The translations under genes and the position numbers were made by a program. From Prorocentrum cordatum (taxonomy: Eukaryota > Sar > Dinophyceae > Prorocentrales > Prorocentraceae), in contig CAUYUJ010015953.1 in the NCBI GenBank assembly GCA_963575745.1, forward strand, positions 28,501-92,500: a stretch of 64,000 bases of DNA, given 5' to 3'. Below are positions 18,890 through 29,805 of this stretch, one piece after another (the stretch's first letter is position 1; every line of letters starts with the position of its first letter). The notes beneath the pieces were generated by a model that was given only the letters and a program-made list of their open reading frames with translations, was not told the DNA's origin and searched no databases.

Positions 18890-20724
18890 ACCTGACTGGT
18901 CTACCCTATCGGAGCGTTGCCCCCTTCTTCTCCCCAGGCCCAGGAAGGCAGCTCCATCGTCGAGGGACAGTCGGAGAGGGCTCCATCGCATTCTCTTGCA
19001 GCTTGTTTGCGGCTCAAGGCCTTTCCCCCCTGATTATGTCAATACTACGAGTCGCCACTCAACCCGTCTCAGAACGCAGCGCATGCTTTCTAGATGACAA
19101 CGACCTCGGGCAGCTGGGGACTGCCTCCACCTCCGTATACAAAGTGGTTTCCATCGCGCTGACCTTGTGGGCCACATGGGCCCCCGACGTGCCTTGTGGG
19201 GCCCAATGGGTCGGCAGCCCGATGGTCCTCAACCGCACCTTTGCTGCCCACAGGGGCGCAATTAATGAGGATAAAGACGACGCGGACGGCTGTCCCCACA
19301 GGCCACCTCCGTGGGTAGTCCCTATACAACAGGGGCTGGTTTCACCGCAGTGACAGGCCCCGGCCTTAATACACTTGTGTCACCTCCTGGGGACGAGGTG
19401 CACCACTCACACTGCGCCTAGACTCCGACGGTGCAGCGTGGGCCCTTAGCCCGTGTGGTAACGGCTGCCATATTTTCGACACACGGTTCGCTTTGGCCCT
19501 TACTCCGACATGGGCCCGACGTGCCCGCTGGGCACTCACGATGGATGGCTGGGGCTACAGGCCGAAGGCCCTCCCCCCTTTCGCTCCATAAGCAGCGCAT
19601 CCGACGGCAGCGACCTGGTGGCGTTTCCCCCCCACCAGGCAGGCACCCTCCTGACCACCTTCCGACGACGCCTGACTGGGTCCCTGGCTGACGGTGGCCG
19701 CTGGGCTCTCGTCCTTCCCCCTCGTATTCAACTGACCTGCGGCTATCGGCTGCGCCCCCCACCCCTACGTCACTTCGACCTCCACGGCAGGACGTTCGAC
19801 GTGGTTGTTTCACCGCAGCGACAGGTCGTGGCACTCCCAGCACCCCCCTGGATGTGGGACACCTCTATGGCCGCGCTGCGACTAGCTTTCCACGGTGCAC
19901 CGTGGAGTTAGTCCGTGTGGCGTCGGCTGGAATAATCCACGCACAAGGTTGGCTTTGGCCTGGTTCTCTCGGACATGGGCCCGTCTCGCCCGCCCGGGCC
20001 ATCGAGCGGCTGGGACCGCCGGCCTAAGGCCCGCCCCAGTCGTTCCACACAACGCACCTTCTACGTCGACACCGCTCTGTGGCACCCCCCCCTGGCAGGC
20101 GCCTACGACGGCTTCACCACTTGGCCCCGTTCTCGGACATGGACCCTTTTTTGTCCGCCTGGGCGCACCTTGGCCGGATGGGGTCGTCGGCCTAAGGCCC
20201 TACCCCTACGCCCCCCTCGACGCACTTCGGTGAATGACGACCGCGCCCAGTGGCGCTTCCCCCCACTGGTTGCACGCAGCCGGCCGTGAGCTTCCAGTTG
20301 CCCCGTGAGTGGGGGGTCTTGGTTGGCTGTTGTCCGCGGCGCGTTTTCTCTTCCCGGTCGCCGGGTGCCGGCGCCATCGTGCGTCGCCCCGCTTTCGCCG
20401 GATGCCGGGTTCGGCGTAGCGAGGCTCATTTTGTCCCTCGCATGTGCTCTCCGGCGTCGGCTCTTGGCCCGCTGGCAATTATCTGCTTGCCGTCATGCTT
20501 TTCCTCGGCTTAATGGGGGTCACCCCCTCGCACGTGCATTCCGGCGTTGGCTTTTGGCCCGCTGGCAATTATCTCGCTTGTCGCCCCAAGCTAGCTACGC
20601 CCCGCTCTCTGGCACATGTGCACTCCGGCGTTGGCTTTTGGCCCGCTGGCAATTATCTTGCGCGCTGCCCCATACTTGATACGACCCGCTCTCTGGAATC
20701 GCCCTTGGAGCCGCAGATCAAAAA

Positions 20725-20738
20725 GTAGCCCCACCAGC
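20725..20738 (+). repeat. Internal target-like site after an A-tail in copy 1
   Basis: GTAGCCCCACCAGC directly follows GCAGATCAAAAA. It differs by one base from the flanking repeats at 18,464 and 21,472, as expected if successive insertions used the same site. Confidence 0.5.
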
Positions 20739-21471
20739 CCATACTTTTCGCAGCGACTCGTCTTCCCCGGCCCAATTCCCCCCCGCCCCAGCGGCTCTGC
20801 CCCTCCCTGGGATTGGGGCTCCCGAGCGCACGCGGTACAGCCTGTGCGCTCTTGGCTGCCGGCCGACCGCGTTGATTGCCCCACGGCCCCTGGCGGCGAC
20901 GCCCACGGCATCCTCTTGCCCCCTTGTTCCGGCGCTGAGGCGTGGATCTCCCCGGTTCGGGCAGCCTACAGTCGTCGGTTCCAGCTTGAGAGCGCGCGTG
21001 GCATCCCCTGATCCGGCGGTTCAGGCGCTTACGGTGTCGATTACATCCGTCGCACCCTGGCTACTTCACCCATCCCTGGGGCCTTCCGTGGCCGGACGTT
21101 CGCAGGATCAGTACGCCCCTCCGGGGCTTTGGTGTGCGACTTTGTTGGCGCCACCCAGTGCACCAGTTTGGACTTAGTTAGGCGCCCATGGCAGTCGTCG
21201 CGGTGTACTCACTGGCCGCCTCTCTCGTCACATCCTGGCACGCCCCTCGCGCCATTTCGGCTGCGCCCCAACTGTGGTTGGTTACTTCACATGCGCGCTT
21301 CCCTGGACCTGTCCCCTGGCAGCTGCAGCCTGCACCTCCCCCTCGCGCCGGCCCGCCCACCGAGGCGCTGCCTGAGGTCGCCAGCCCGTCGGCGTTACGT
21401 AATTCGGCTCTTGCGCGGCCCGCTCGGACCTGACTCGCCGCTGGCGCTCTCGCCTGCGGTTGCGACAAAAA

Positions 21472-21485
21472 GTAACCCCACCAGC
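21472..21485 (+). repeat. Right 14-bp direct repeat of retroelement copy 1
   Basis: GTAACCCCACCAGC, identical to 18,464-18,477, directly after the GACAAAAA tail. Confidence 0.75.
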
Positions 21486-21554
21486 CTACTCAGAAACGAT
21501 GCCCAGTGGAAGTGCCTCGATCAGGGAAGTGGGCAGCACACAGAAGAAGGGCCC

Positions 21555-22310
21555 CCAAGTGGAGGCATATTGGAGCGTCTTGGGGGCCTCTTGGCTCTTA
21601 GAGCGTCTTGGGTGCCTCGGAGAGTTTCTTGGGGCCTCTTGGTGGTCTCTTTGGGGCCTCTTGGAGGCCTCTGGGGCGCCAGTTGGGGCCTCCTGGGGCC
21701 TTTGGGGCGCCTCTTGGGGCCCTCTTGAAAGCGCTCTTGGGAGCCTTGAGAGCGTTTTTGGAACCCTCTTGGGCCATTTTGCAGTCATCGTGATGCTTCG
21801 GATGGCCACTGGAAGCGAAAAAAACAGAAAGCCCAAAACACTGATTTTCCCAAGGTTTTGGATGGATTTTGGCCTCTTCGGGGCCTCTTGGGGGAGCTCT
21901 TTGGCCACTTGGAGCCGTCTTGAAGCGGTCTTGGGGCCTCTTGGAGCATCGTGGGGGCCATCTTGAGGCATTCTGGGATATCTTGAGCCATCTTGGAGGT
22001 CACTTTGAGCTTTCCCTGGCGCTCTTGGAGTCATCTGAAGCAGTGCCCCCCCACACCCCCAGGAGGCCCAAATGCGCCTAAAACCTTAGTAAGATCAATG
22101 AGGTTGGCAGTCTCGCCGAGGCCTCTTGGAGCATCTTGGGTGCCTCTGGGGGGGCCATTTGGGTTTTTTGGGGGGTCTCTTGGGAGCCTTTTGGGGGCAT
22201 CCTAGGGGCCTCTTGGGGGTTTGGGGGGGCACATGGGGCCATATTGGGGCCATATCGGGGCCTCTTGTGGCCTCTTGGCCGCCTCTTGGGGCCATCTTGG
22301 AAGAGATCGA
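21555..22310. repeat. TTGGGG-CC minisatellite with an A-rich core
   Basis: G-rich arrays at 21,555-21,780, 21,880-22,060 and 22,115-22,310, with an A-rich spacer at about 21,810-21,880 ending GATTTTGGCCTCTTCGGGGC. Confidence 0.8.
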
Positions 22311-22444
22311 TCACAGGAGAGGGGGGAACTCAATTAGCCCCCCCCCAGGAGGCCAACATGGGGCCAAAACCTAGTACATTAATGTTTTTGGTTTCCTCGC
22401 CGAGGCCGTTTTGGACGTTCCAACGCGTCGGGGAACCCACCGTC

Positions 22445-22572
22445 GAGGTCCAGGGGGGGGGGGTAGGGGGAGGGGTCAAGAGTTTCCCTCCCCGCCCGCA
22501 AGCCGTCTCGTTCACTCCCACACGCCCTCCCAACACATACGTAGCACCCGAGCCTGGCCCAAGCCTCAGCAT
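22445..22572. repeat. Dispersed repeat R1, copy 1
   Basis: GGTAGGGGGAGGGGTCAAGA...CCCTCCCC...GCAAGCCGTCTCG...CGCCCTCC-AACACAT--GTAGCACCC. A second copy at about 45,700-45,795 lies just before the third copy of the Trp/Arg/Gly-rich ORF. Confidence 0.65.
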
Positions 22573-22616
22573 ATGCAGCAGTCGTCTTTGGATGGGCAGA
22601 AACTGGGGGCGCATAC

Positions 22617-22620
22617 GCCT

Positions 22621-22651
<31 letters not shown>

Positions 22652-22872
22652 TGCCGCGCCGCCGCCGCCGCCGCCGCCGCTGCCCGCCGCCGCCACCGCG
22701 CCGCCCGCCGCCGCCGCCGCCACCACCGCCGCCGCCCCCGCTGCCGAATCGCCGCCGCCGCCGCTGCCGCCGCAGTCGCTGCCGCCACCGCTGCCGCCGC
22801 CGCCGCCGCCCCAGCCGCCGCCGACGACCCCGCCGCCGCCACCGCCGCAGCCGCCGCCGCCGCCAAGTGTAT
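22617..22872. repeat. (CCG)n microsatellite, imperfect, about 250 bp
   Basis: Nearly pure C/G triplets; frames read poly-Ala, poly-Pro, poly-Arg or poly-Gly. No coding evidence. Confidence 0.95.
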
Positions 22873-22984
22873 TATGGATTGTTTTTTGTTTGACTGGGTG
22901 GTAAAAGAAGGCCGCATCGGGTTCGCTGCGCATGCTGCGAATTCGGAGGCTCGTTACAAGGGGTGATGGGGGCAGAGTGTGTTT

Positions 22985-23165
22985 TGTATTGTTTTTTAAC
23001 CAGGGATGGTGGGGGGAAGGCCCACATGGACTCGGGTTGGCTCCCAGTCGCTTGGGGGAGGGGGTGTATGCAAATAGGGAACAATGAAAAACCCCTCCCC
23101 GAAGGGGAAGAAGGAGAGGTACAAGAGGAAACACTTTAGACCACCTACGCCGAAAAGGCTGGTGG
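22985..23165. repeat. Dispersed repeat R2, copy 1
   Basis: Shares GGTTGGC--CCAGTCGC--GGGGA, TAGGGAACA-TGA-AA-CCC-TCCCC and CCACCTA-GCC-AA--GGCTGG with about 50,230-50,405. The central CCCCTCCCCGAAGGGG can form a small hairpin. Confidence 0.5.
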
Positions 23166-23167
23166 GA

Positions 23168-23260
23168 TTTGCAAGAGCTTCACGGATTGAGGGCGGTTCC
23201 TTTTTCAAAATGTGGTTCTGCCGTTCGCGCCGCGCACATTCGTTTTTTCACAAAAGATGC
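23168..23260. repeat. Isolated copy of the 85-bp repeat
   Basis: GCAAGAGCTTCACGGATTGA, GGGCGG, TTTTTCAAAATGTGGTTCTG, CGCCGCGCACATTCGTTTTT; related to the tandem array at 18,030-18,455. Confidence 0.75.
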
Positions 23261-23595
23261 AACAGCTCCACGGAGTCCCATGATCAACGTACCAGAAATG
23301 GTGCTTTCGAAGGATTCAGGATTATGCAGGCGCAACAGTTATGTTGATTCGCTGTGTGGAAGTCCCAAAAATGGCAGTCTGGCACGATTCTGGATCGTCA
23401 AGACGCAGCATTCAGGTTGATACGTGGCGTTGAAATCCCGAGAACCATGTTGTGGCACGCTTCAGGATATTCCAATTGTTGTCTTCCAACGAGGCAGTTC
23501 CCTCAATGGACATGAACCGTTGTAGGGGCATAGGAAGAGGGACCTTGGAGGGAGCGTTAATTCCAACATCGTTGATGACTCTTGGGTTTCCACTG

Positions 23596-23638
23596 GTCCT
23601 CCTCCTCCTCCTCCTTCTCCTTCTCCTCCTCCTCCTCT
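23596..23638. repeat. (CTC)n, left half of an interrupted microsatellite
   Basis: CTC/TTC repeat ending exactly where the tyrosine-recombinase retrotransposon begins. The matching right half starts at 30,053. Confidence 0.8.
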
Positions 23639-23705
23639 TAATTCTATATTTAGATGCATATCTTTGCGACGTTCAAAGCAGGCGAGGGCCGTCCGTTCCC
23701 ACCAT
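23639..23705 (+). repeat. Split direct repeat A1
   Basis: TAATTCTATATTTAGATGCA, TATCTTTGCGACGTTCAAAG, CAGGCGAGGGCCGTCCGTTC. Matches A2 at 29,806 with few substitutions. Confidence 0.8.
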
Positions 23706-25608
23706 GCGCCCAAGCTTTGCAGTTTCGACCGCGATAGCCTGGCTGGCAGCTTGGTGCTCGCGCGGCGGCCTCGACAGGGCCTGGCGGCGAGAGGAGGCGG
23801 CAGCGCAGCGCTGTCCTGATCTGTACTGCGCGGAGGTGCCTCCGTGCCCGGGGCTGCGGTGCCCCGAGCTGCCGGCGTGCCCGGCGGCGCAATGCCCAGC
23901 TCTGCCGGAGGTACACTGCCCCGCCTGCTGCTCAGAGGAGCGGGAGGCGCCGCCGCGGGCCGCTGGCAACGCGAGCTCGCCGGAGGGGAGGCCTCCTCAG
24001 ACCACACCTCAGCGCCCCCCGGAGGACCTCGCGCCCGAGGGCCCATCCGCGGCGGGGAGTGCGGCGGGGTGGCTCGCTTCTGCCGCCGTGGAGTTGCTGG
24101 GGGGCAGCCTGGGGGTGCTCTGCCACGCCGTGCTGCTGTTCGTGGGCGTGTGTGCGCGGGCCTGCTGGAGGGGGCTGCTCGCACAAGTACGGCCTGCTCC
24201 TCGGGCTCTTCGCGATGGCGCAGGTACTGCAGGAGCGGGCGTGGGTCCAGTACGCCGGAGCGCCTCTCTTCCACCAGCGTCACGTGGAGGGAGTCTTGGC
24301 GGGTACTCCAGCGGCAGCGATAAAGGTTGTGGTTACCACAGCCGATGGAGACGTGTACTGCGAGACGTACGGAGGCACGGACCACAACATCGCGGCCGTG
24401 CGCTGGAGTGATGTACGCCGACCGCCTCCGCCTGGGGTGCCACGGGACTTGTATCGATTCAGATGGGAGATCACCCCGGCGGAGAGTATGGGGATCCAAC
24501 GGTTGGCGAGACTTGCTGCTCGTGATGAATTTGTGTCGAGAGATCGTCGCCATGGCGGACCAGGTGCGGAGCCTGCTGGGGCAGCACTGCTGCCGCTGGC
24601 CGCGGATGTGGCGCGAGCGCCGATCCCGCCGCCCCGCTTCCCCGGCGAGGGGGACGGCGGACAGTCCCCGTGGGGGGCGGCAGCCCGCTGCGGGCAGCCG
24701 CCGCCGCGGGGGCCGGAGCCGGGCCTGGCCTGGCGGTGGGGGGCGCCGCGGCGGCTGGCCCCGCGGCGCCGCCTCCACTCGACGACGAGCTCGTGTGGGT
24801 GGTGACGGAGACGATGCACGGGCTGAAGCGGGGGTCGGCGGTCTTCCCGGGAGCGGGGATGCCGAGTCTGGGGGACGCCGGGCTCTACCAGGTTCCATGG
24901 GCGACGCCTGGTCCTCGCGGGCCTGCCGCTGTGCTGGTGCGTCGCATGAGGTACGGGGATGTGTCGAGGCACCTGCGCGTGGAGTTCAACGAAGACGCCC
25001 GCGTGCTGCCAGTGGAGCTGCCGGGGAATCGACGCCAGAGGCTGACTTGGCGGCACGCGGTGGAGCGGCACTCGGTTACGCCCTTCGCCGACTGGCCTAT
25101 CCAAGGACCACGGACCGTGGAGTGGGTGATGAGGTTCCTCGATCGCCGTGGGGGTGGACCTGGAGATCATCATGCGTGGTGGCGGCAGGTCAACCGACTC
25201 CAGCGCGGGGACTGGGGGGTGGACATCCACGAGAACGGATTGCGAGCCTTGGAGCTGGCCGCGAGTTACGACAATTTGGAGTTGGCCAACCTAGCGAGCC
25301 TGGAGGTCATCGCTCGGGAGTGCCAGCTCGTGGAGTACGCTTACTCCCGCGAGCCCATCGGCGGAGCCGCGGCCGAGTCGGGCGACAAGAACGGCAAAAA
25401 GGACCAGAAGGGCAAGGGCCGGCCCCGCGCGGGGCTCCTAGACGAGAGCGACATGTTCGCGGGGCGCCACCGCGAGGCTGGCGAGACGATGGCGTCGCCG
25501 GACTTGCTGGACTTCGCGGCTAGGGAGGTGGAGCGCGACGCGAGCGCGCTCAAACAAGTTCGCAAGGCACGGGAGGAACGCCGTGCCTTGCGAGGAGATG
25601 GCGCATGA
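23704..25608 (+). pseudogene. Gag-like ORF of the YR retrotransposon, frameshifted
   Basis: A plausible ATG lies at 23,704 in frame 1. The first part is Cys/Pro-rich (CPGLRCPELPACPAAQCPAL) followed by a hydrophobic stretch (about 24,060-24,180). The reading then fits frame 2 from about 24,185 (VVVTTADGDVYCETYGGTDH), and frame 1 again from about 24,770 (ELVWVVTETMHGLKRGS through QRLTWRHAVERHSVTPFADW and LALEL-type helices) to a basic KARE-ERRALRGDGA end at 25,608. The later part resembles the gag-like protein I associate with dinoflagellate DIRS elements. At least two frameshifts. Confidence 0.6.
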
Positions 25609-25827
25609 GAGGCACCCGCTGGACTTCTGGCCCGGGTCTGGCGGGAATCACAGGGCCCACGAATTCGAGCAGTCACCTGGACGTGCGCCCCACCGACAGC
25701 GGGACTTTTTTTTTCACTACCTCGGCTTTCGGAGGCCGCTCCTCGGGCACCCGCCTCCCCCCGTGCACGCCGCACGACTCAGAGACGAGCGCTACGTCAG
25801 GCGGCGATCGCTTCGGCCACTGACGAG

Positions 25828-26990
25828 CTCATCGACACCCTGAACGATATGCACAGGGCACCCCGGGCTGGGTCTCCCCGCCCGGGCTCGAGACCGACGT
25901 TGGCGCAAAGACTCGCACTGGACCATCTCCGCCAACGCGTGGTAGACCCGGGGCCGCCCCCCGAGGATCTTGACGGACCAGGAGCCTTCGACGAGCTCCG
26001 GTCCAAGCTGGCCTACGACGGATCGTCGTCCAGGCTGGCTCCTCTTCGCGTGGACCTACTGGACCTGCCCCCTCCTGGCTTTCACCCTGCGACGCTCAGC
26101 GAGGCCGCGGGTCCTGCAGGCGAGTTGATCGAGAAGAGGCTTCTAGATAAGGCGCTTCCCGGTGTGGAGGGGGAGGCGAGACAGAAGCAATTCGGCTTGC
26201 GTCGGGCATACTCTGACCCCGCCCTGCGCAGTCGCAAGGTATACATCGAGTTCTTGACGCGTCTCCACGCGGCCAACCTGCTCGACTTCAGGCTCAGTGT
26301 TCGTCGGCGGATAGGATGCTTCAGTGCGTGGAAGAAATCGGGGGCCCAACGGTTGGCGATCGACGCCGGGATCCCGAACTGTTTCTTCGAGGACCCCGAC
26401 CCGGTGCAGCTGGCGAGCGGGGCGTGCTTCGCTAACCTCCAGCTGGGCGCGGGCCCCCCGCTAGTGCTGGGCGGCGCTGACATCAAGGAGGCCTTCTACG
26501 CCATTGCGATGCCCGAGGAGCTGCGTGACCTGTTCGGGTTTGAGCCCATCAAGGCGTGGGAGCTCGGGGTGACGCACGTGGGCGGGGAGCCCGTGAAGTC
26601 GGGCGACCGCGTCTTCCCGGTGATCTCGGTGCCACCCATGGGCCGGGTGTTGGCGCTACAGGCCTGCCAGTCCTTGCACGAGTTGCTGGCGCGTCGCGAG
26701 CCCGACGTAGGCGAGCACAACGCGCTGGTGGATGGGCGGCCACCTCCTGGGCTCGATCCGATCGTCCACACGGAGTACATGAACAACTTCGTCTGCTTCG
26801 GGAGGGACCCCCCGGTCGCGGGGGGCGTCGTGGCCCGCGTGCGTGGGCGCCTCGTCGCCGCAGGTCCCCCGACGCACGATGCTTGGTCACTTCACCACGC
26901 GGGGGCTGATCCGCCGCGAGGTGTTCTCGGCGCCCCAGGCTTGCTTCGCCTTCGCTCAGCAATTCAAGTCTGGACGGGGCCAGCTCCGGC
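25828..26990 (+). pseudogene. Reverse transcriptase domain of the YR retrotransposon
   Basis: Frame 1 from about 25,828 to 26,850. Motif A appears as GGADIKEAFYAIAMPEEL; the active-site motif C region reads HTEYMNNF. The family's motif C has an Asp where the first N of YMNN stands, so the RT active site is altered. After RVRGRLVAAG the frame switches to frame 2 (MLGHFTTRGLIRREVFSA). About 50 residues expected between these blocks seem to be missing. No function is expected from this copy. Confidence 0.72.
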
Positions 26991-26999
26991 CCTCAGTGT

Positions 27000-27600
27000 G
27001 CCGAGAGCTCCGCTGGATGGCCTCGCTTGTCTTCGTCACTGCTCGAGAGCTGGACGCCCCCTGGCGTTCAAAAGTTCACGTCTTCGATGCGTCGGAGCGG
27101 GGGCGCGGGGTGATGAGTAAGACGATCGACACGAGAGACGTGCAAATCATCGGGCCGTATAACGATAGGTGGCGATTATCGAGGTTGGGAGAGGAAGAGC
27201 AATGTCACGATCCTCGGGGCAATCTTCATCGGGGCGAAGAAGGTGGTTTCGATCGGGTACCTCCTGTTCCGGGACATGTCTGGGGGGGAGACTGGTGCCG
27301 AGTCGTTTCTTCCCGATGGGCCTCTGGAGATCACCAAGTTCACCTCGAGTCTCGCTCGGCTACCTGGACTCTCAATCACCTGGCCAGGACGTCCTCGTCA
27401 CACGGCAAGCGTCACCTCATCCTCGGAGATGCCATGACCGTGATCCTTTCGCGGACCAAGGGCCGAGGCGCCTCTTTCGGGCTCTGCCGGGCCCTCCGGC
27501 GGTCTGCCGCCCTTGCGCTGGCCGCCAACCTGTACCCCGCGTGGCGATGGCTGCCCTCTGAGTGGGACGCGGCCGACGCGGCCTCGCGCGGGCGCCGGAG
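27000..27600 (+). pseudogene. RNase H-like domain of the YR retrotransposon
   Basis: Frame 2. It opens with VFDASERGRGVMSK (the DAS motif). The middle (27,180-27,340) is scrambled over frames. It recovers with LNHLARTSSSHGKRHLILGD and WRWLPSEWDAADAASRG, the typical RNase H end of DIRS-type elements. Broken in the middle. Confidence 0.65.
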
Positions 27601-28009
27601 CACCTGCGCTGGAGGCTGGAGCCCAGGGGCCGCGCCTGCGCCGCGGCCTGGCCGAGGGGCGCACGCTGGCTCGCGGGGCGAGGGCCCGACGGGCGGCCGA
27701 CGCCTTCCCTTCTCCGAGCCGCCCTGCCCCAAGGTGGAGGACCTCGTCCGCGGGCGCGGCGTCGACGACGGCCACGACGAGCTGGCCGGGGACCTGCGCT
27801 TCCACGGACGCGCGCCCAGGCACAGGGGCGCGGCGCCCACGCCCGCCCCGCCAGGCTCGCGCGGCCCGCGAGGTCGGGCTCGGGCGAGAGGCGCGCGGAG
27901 CGGCCCGCCGAGCAGCCCACCCGCCAGAGCCGCGGGCGACGGTCGCCCGGGGCCAGCAGACCGCGCTGGAGCGTCGGTCGGCGTCTGCGAGTCGGGTCAT
28001 CGAGTACCG

Positions 28010-28823
28010 GGAGCAGCGCGACAGGCTCGTGGCTTGGGCGCAGCAGCGGCTCGAGACGGGCCGGCTGAGGGACCCAGAGGCGACGTTGGAGGAGATGACG
28101 TGCCAGATGTCCGACGGCGGATGGAGGTCGAGCACAGCCTCCAAGATGGAGGCGGCGCTGGCGTGCTTCAGCCCCGAGGCCGGGCGCGGCTGCTCGAGCC
28201 CCGCTCGAGTGCAGCTGACCCGCCGGGGCTTCCCCCGCCGCGACCCGCCGCAGGCCAGGCGGCCGCTGCCGCGGGCTGCGGCCTGCCTGGAGGCGCGGCG
28301 GCTGGCGCAAGAGGGGAGCTGGCACCTGGGCGCCGCCGACCTCTTCGCCTCCACCCACTGCTCGAGGCCATGCGAGGCGCTCCGCCTGCGCGGGCTCGGC
28401 ATCATCTCGGAGACGGGCGACCGCGACGAGACGGTGAAGGTAGACAACGTCAAGGAGGCCGTGGGCCCGGAGGAGCTCCTCACCCTGCTGCGCGTCAGCG
28501 ACAGGGTGCTGCTCATCTTCCTCTTCAGCCTCCGCGAGTGGGCGGTGGGCTTCCAGGAGGCCTCGACCGCCGTGGGCATGGTCGGGGAGCCGTCGCCGAG
28601 GCTCTACACGCTGCGCCACGGGGGGGGCTCCCTCCACGCCATGATAGGCACGCAGGGGCTCCGCGTCGTTCAAGACAGAGGTCGGCGGATGATGGAGCTG
28701 TCCGTCGTCAGAAACAAAGGAGGAGGGTCGGTGAATCAGTTGCTCCGGGATCTTCCCGAGGAGGTGCGCCGCGCCGCCGACAGTGCCGTGCTGAAAATTT
28801 CCGAGTGGCTCCTGCGGAGCTAA
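28010..28823 (+). pseudogene. Tyrosine recombinase domain of the YR retrotransposon
   Basis: Frame 3, ending TAA at 28,821-28,823. It contains the first catalytic Arg context RPCEALRLRG and the second box LYTLRHGGGS (Arg-His). Where the nucleophile Tyr is expected, after the second box, the copy reads SVVRNKGGGS with no Tyr. The N-terminal part (27,560-28,060) is Arg/Pro-rich and out of register. The strand-transfer enzyme is therefore probably inactive. Confidence 0.68.
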
Positions 28824-28834
28824 GTCGACGCTGG

Positions 28835-29614
28835 AGAGCTTCGTCATTCCCGAGGGGGTTTGCTGTAGAGCCTTTCTCAGGGTCTGGCCGTCTCAGTGCT
28901 GCATGGCAGTAGCATCCCAGACTTCGAGGCATCCTGATCTTCGAACTCGATTTCAAGTTCGGTCCTGAGCATGACCTCTCTCGTCGGAGCTTCCAGTGGT
29001 TTCTGCGCTCGAGGCTCCTGGATGGAACCCTTCGGGCCGCCTGGATCGGGCTCCCGTGCAATAGTTTCAGCACTGCGCGGAATCGGCCCAATGGGCCAGC
29101 GACACTCCGGAATGCCTCGTTTCCCTTGGGACTGCCGGGGCTAAAGCCCTGGGACGAGAAAGCTGTGAGAACGGGAAATGCCCACGCCTCGTTTTGTGGT
29201 GGGCTTTTGAAGTTGGCGCGACGGTCTGGAGTTCCGCTTGTAATCGAGAACCCTGGCCAGAGCTGGGTGTGGAGTCACCCCGCCCTGACCCTGCCTGCCC
29301 CGTCCTCGTCGTCGTCCTTCCCTCCTCCTCTTGATTTTTACACGGATTTTTGCATGGAGGGGACCCCGTGGAGAAAGCGGACCCGCTTCAGAACTGTTAA
29401 TGTTGACCTCGGGCCCGCTGTCAAACACTGTTGTGGCCGGGGAGTGTGCTCTCGGTCTAATATTCCCCATATGCAGCTCGAAGGCAAGGACCCTCACGGC
29501 GTGTTCGATACTAAAATCGCCGAGGCGTACCTTCGACAGCTGTGCCGGCGTGTGGTGCACAGATTATCCGTTCCCTTTCTCGCCCAGCACTCTCGCAAAC
29601 TCGTGCATACCTAG
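28835..29614 (+). pseudogene. C5-methyltransferase-like domain of the YR retrotransposon
   Basis: Frame 2. FSGSGRLSAAW resembles the AdoMet motif I. An in-frame TAG follows at 28,910-28,912. Reading on gives FGPEHDL, GLPCNSFSTARN (PC motif, as in C5-cytosine methyltransferases), VIENPGQSWVW (ENP motif), GTPWRKRTRFR, and an end at TAG 29,612-29,614. It follows the recombinase here. DIRS elements are known to carry methyltransferase-like domains; whether this one methylates DNA is unknown. Confidence 0.65.
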
Positions 29615-29682
29615 AATAATGTGGTCGGCCGAGGAGATCGGCCATGATAGCCAATGTGGTATTATTTCTGGTTTTGGGTGTG

Positions 29683-29805
29683 CGTGTGTGTGTATAGCCC
29701 GTCGTGTATGATAAAATTCTGGGGCTGTGTCACCGTCCCCAGAGCACGCGTTCACCTTTCACACAGATTTCCGTGGCCCTCGGCAGCGTAGCACGGGAAA
29801 GAAGA
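29683..29805 (+). repeat. Split direct repeat B1
   Basis: GTGTGTGTATAGCCCGTCGT ... GGCTGTGTCACCGTCC-CAG, AGCACGCGTTCACCTTTCAC, ACAGA--TCCGTGGCC-TCG, GCAGCGTAGCAC-GGAAAGA. Nearly repeated at 29,925-30,052. Confidence 0.85.

Larger units (their letters stand above)
18478..21471 (+). mobile_element. 5'-truncated helicase-family retroelement-like insertion (copy 1)
   Basis: Bounded by identical 14-bp direct repeats. It starts abruptly inside the C-terminal coding part of the second ORF of this family (compare 38,985-39,287), continues through a GC-rich 3' region, and ends CGCCTGCGGTTGCGACAAAAA. Internal blocks: a repeat centred on CGGACATGGGCCC at about 19,505, 19,973 and 20,135, and three copies of GCCCGCTGGCAATTATCT-containing units at 20,440-20,690. 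At 20,713-20,738 a second tail-plus-site (GATCAAAAA then GTAGCCCCACCAGC) suggests two tandem insertions. Confidence 0.65.

Noticed and set aside
23462-24898. A 478-codon minus-strand frame
   Set aside because: Antisense to the gag-like region; high GC keeps it open and it has no recognisable domain.
27398-28847. Minus-strand frames of 393 and 476 codons
   Set aside because: Antisense shadows of the RNase H and recombinase region, which has clear family motifs on the plus strand.
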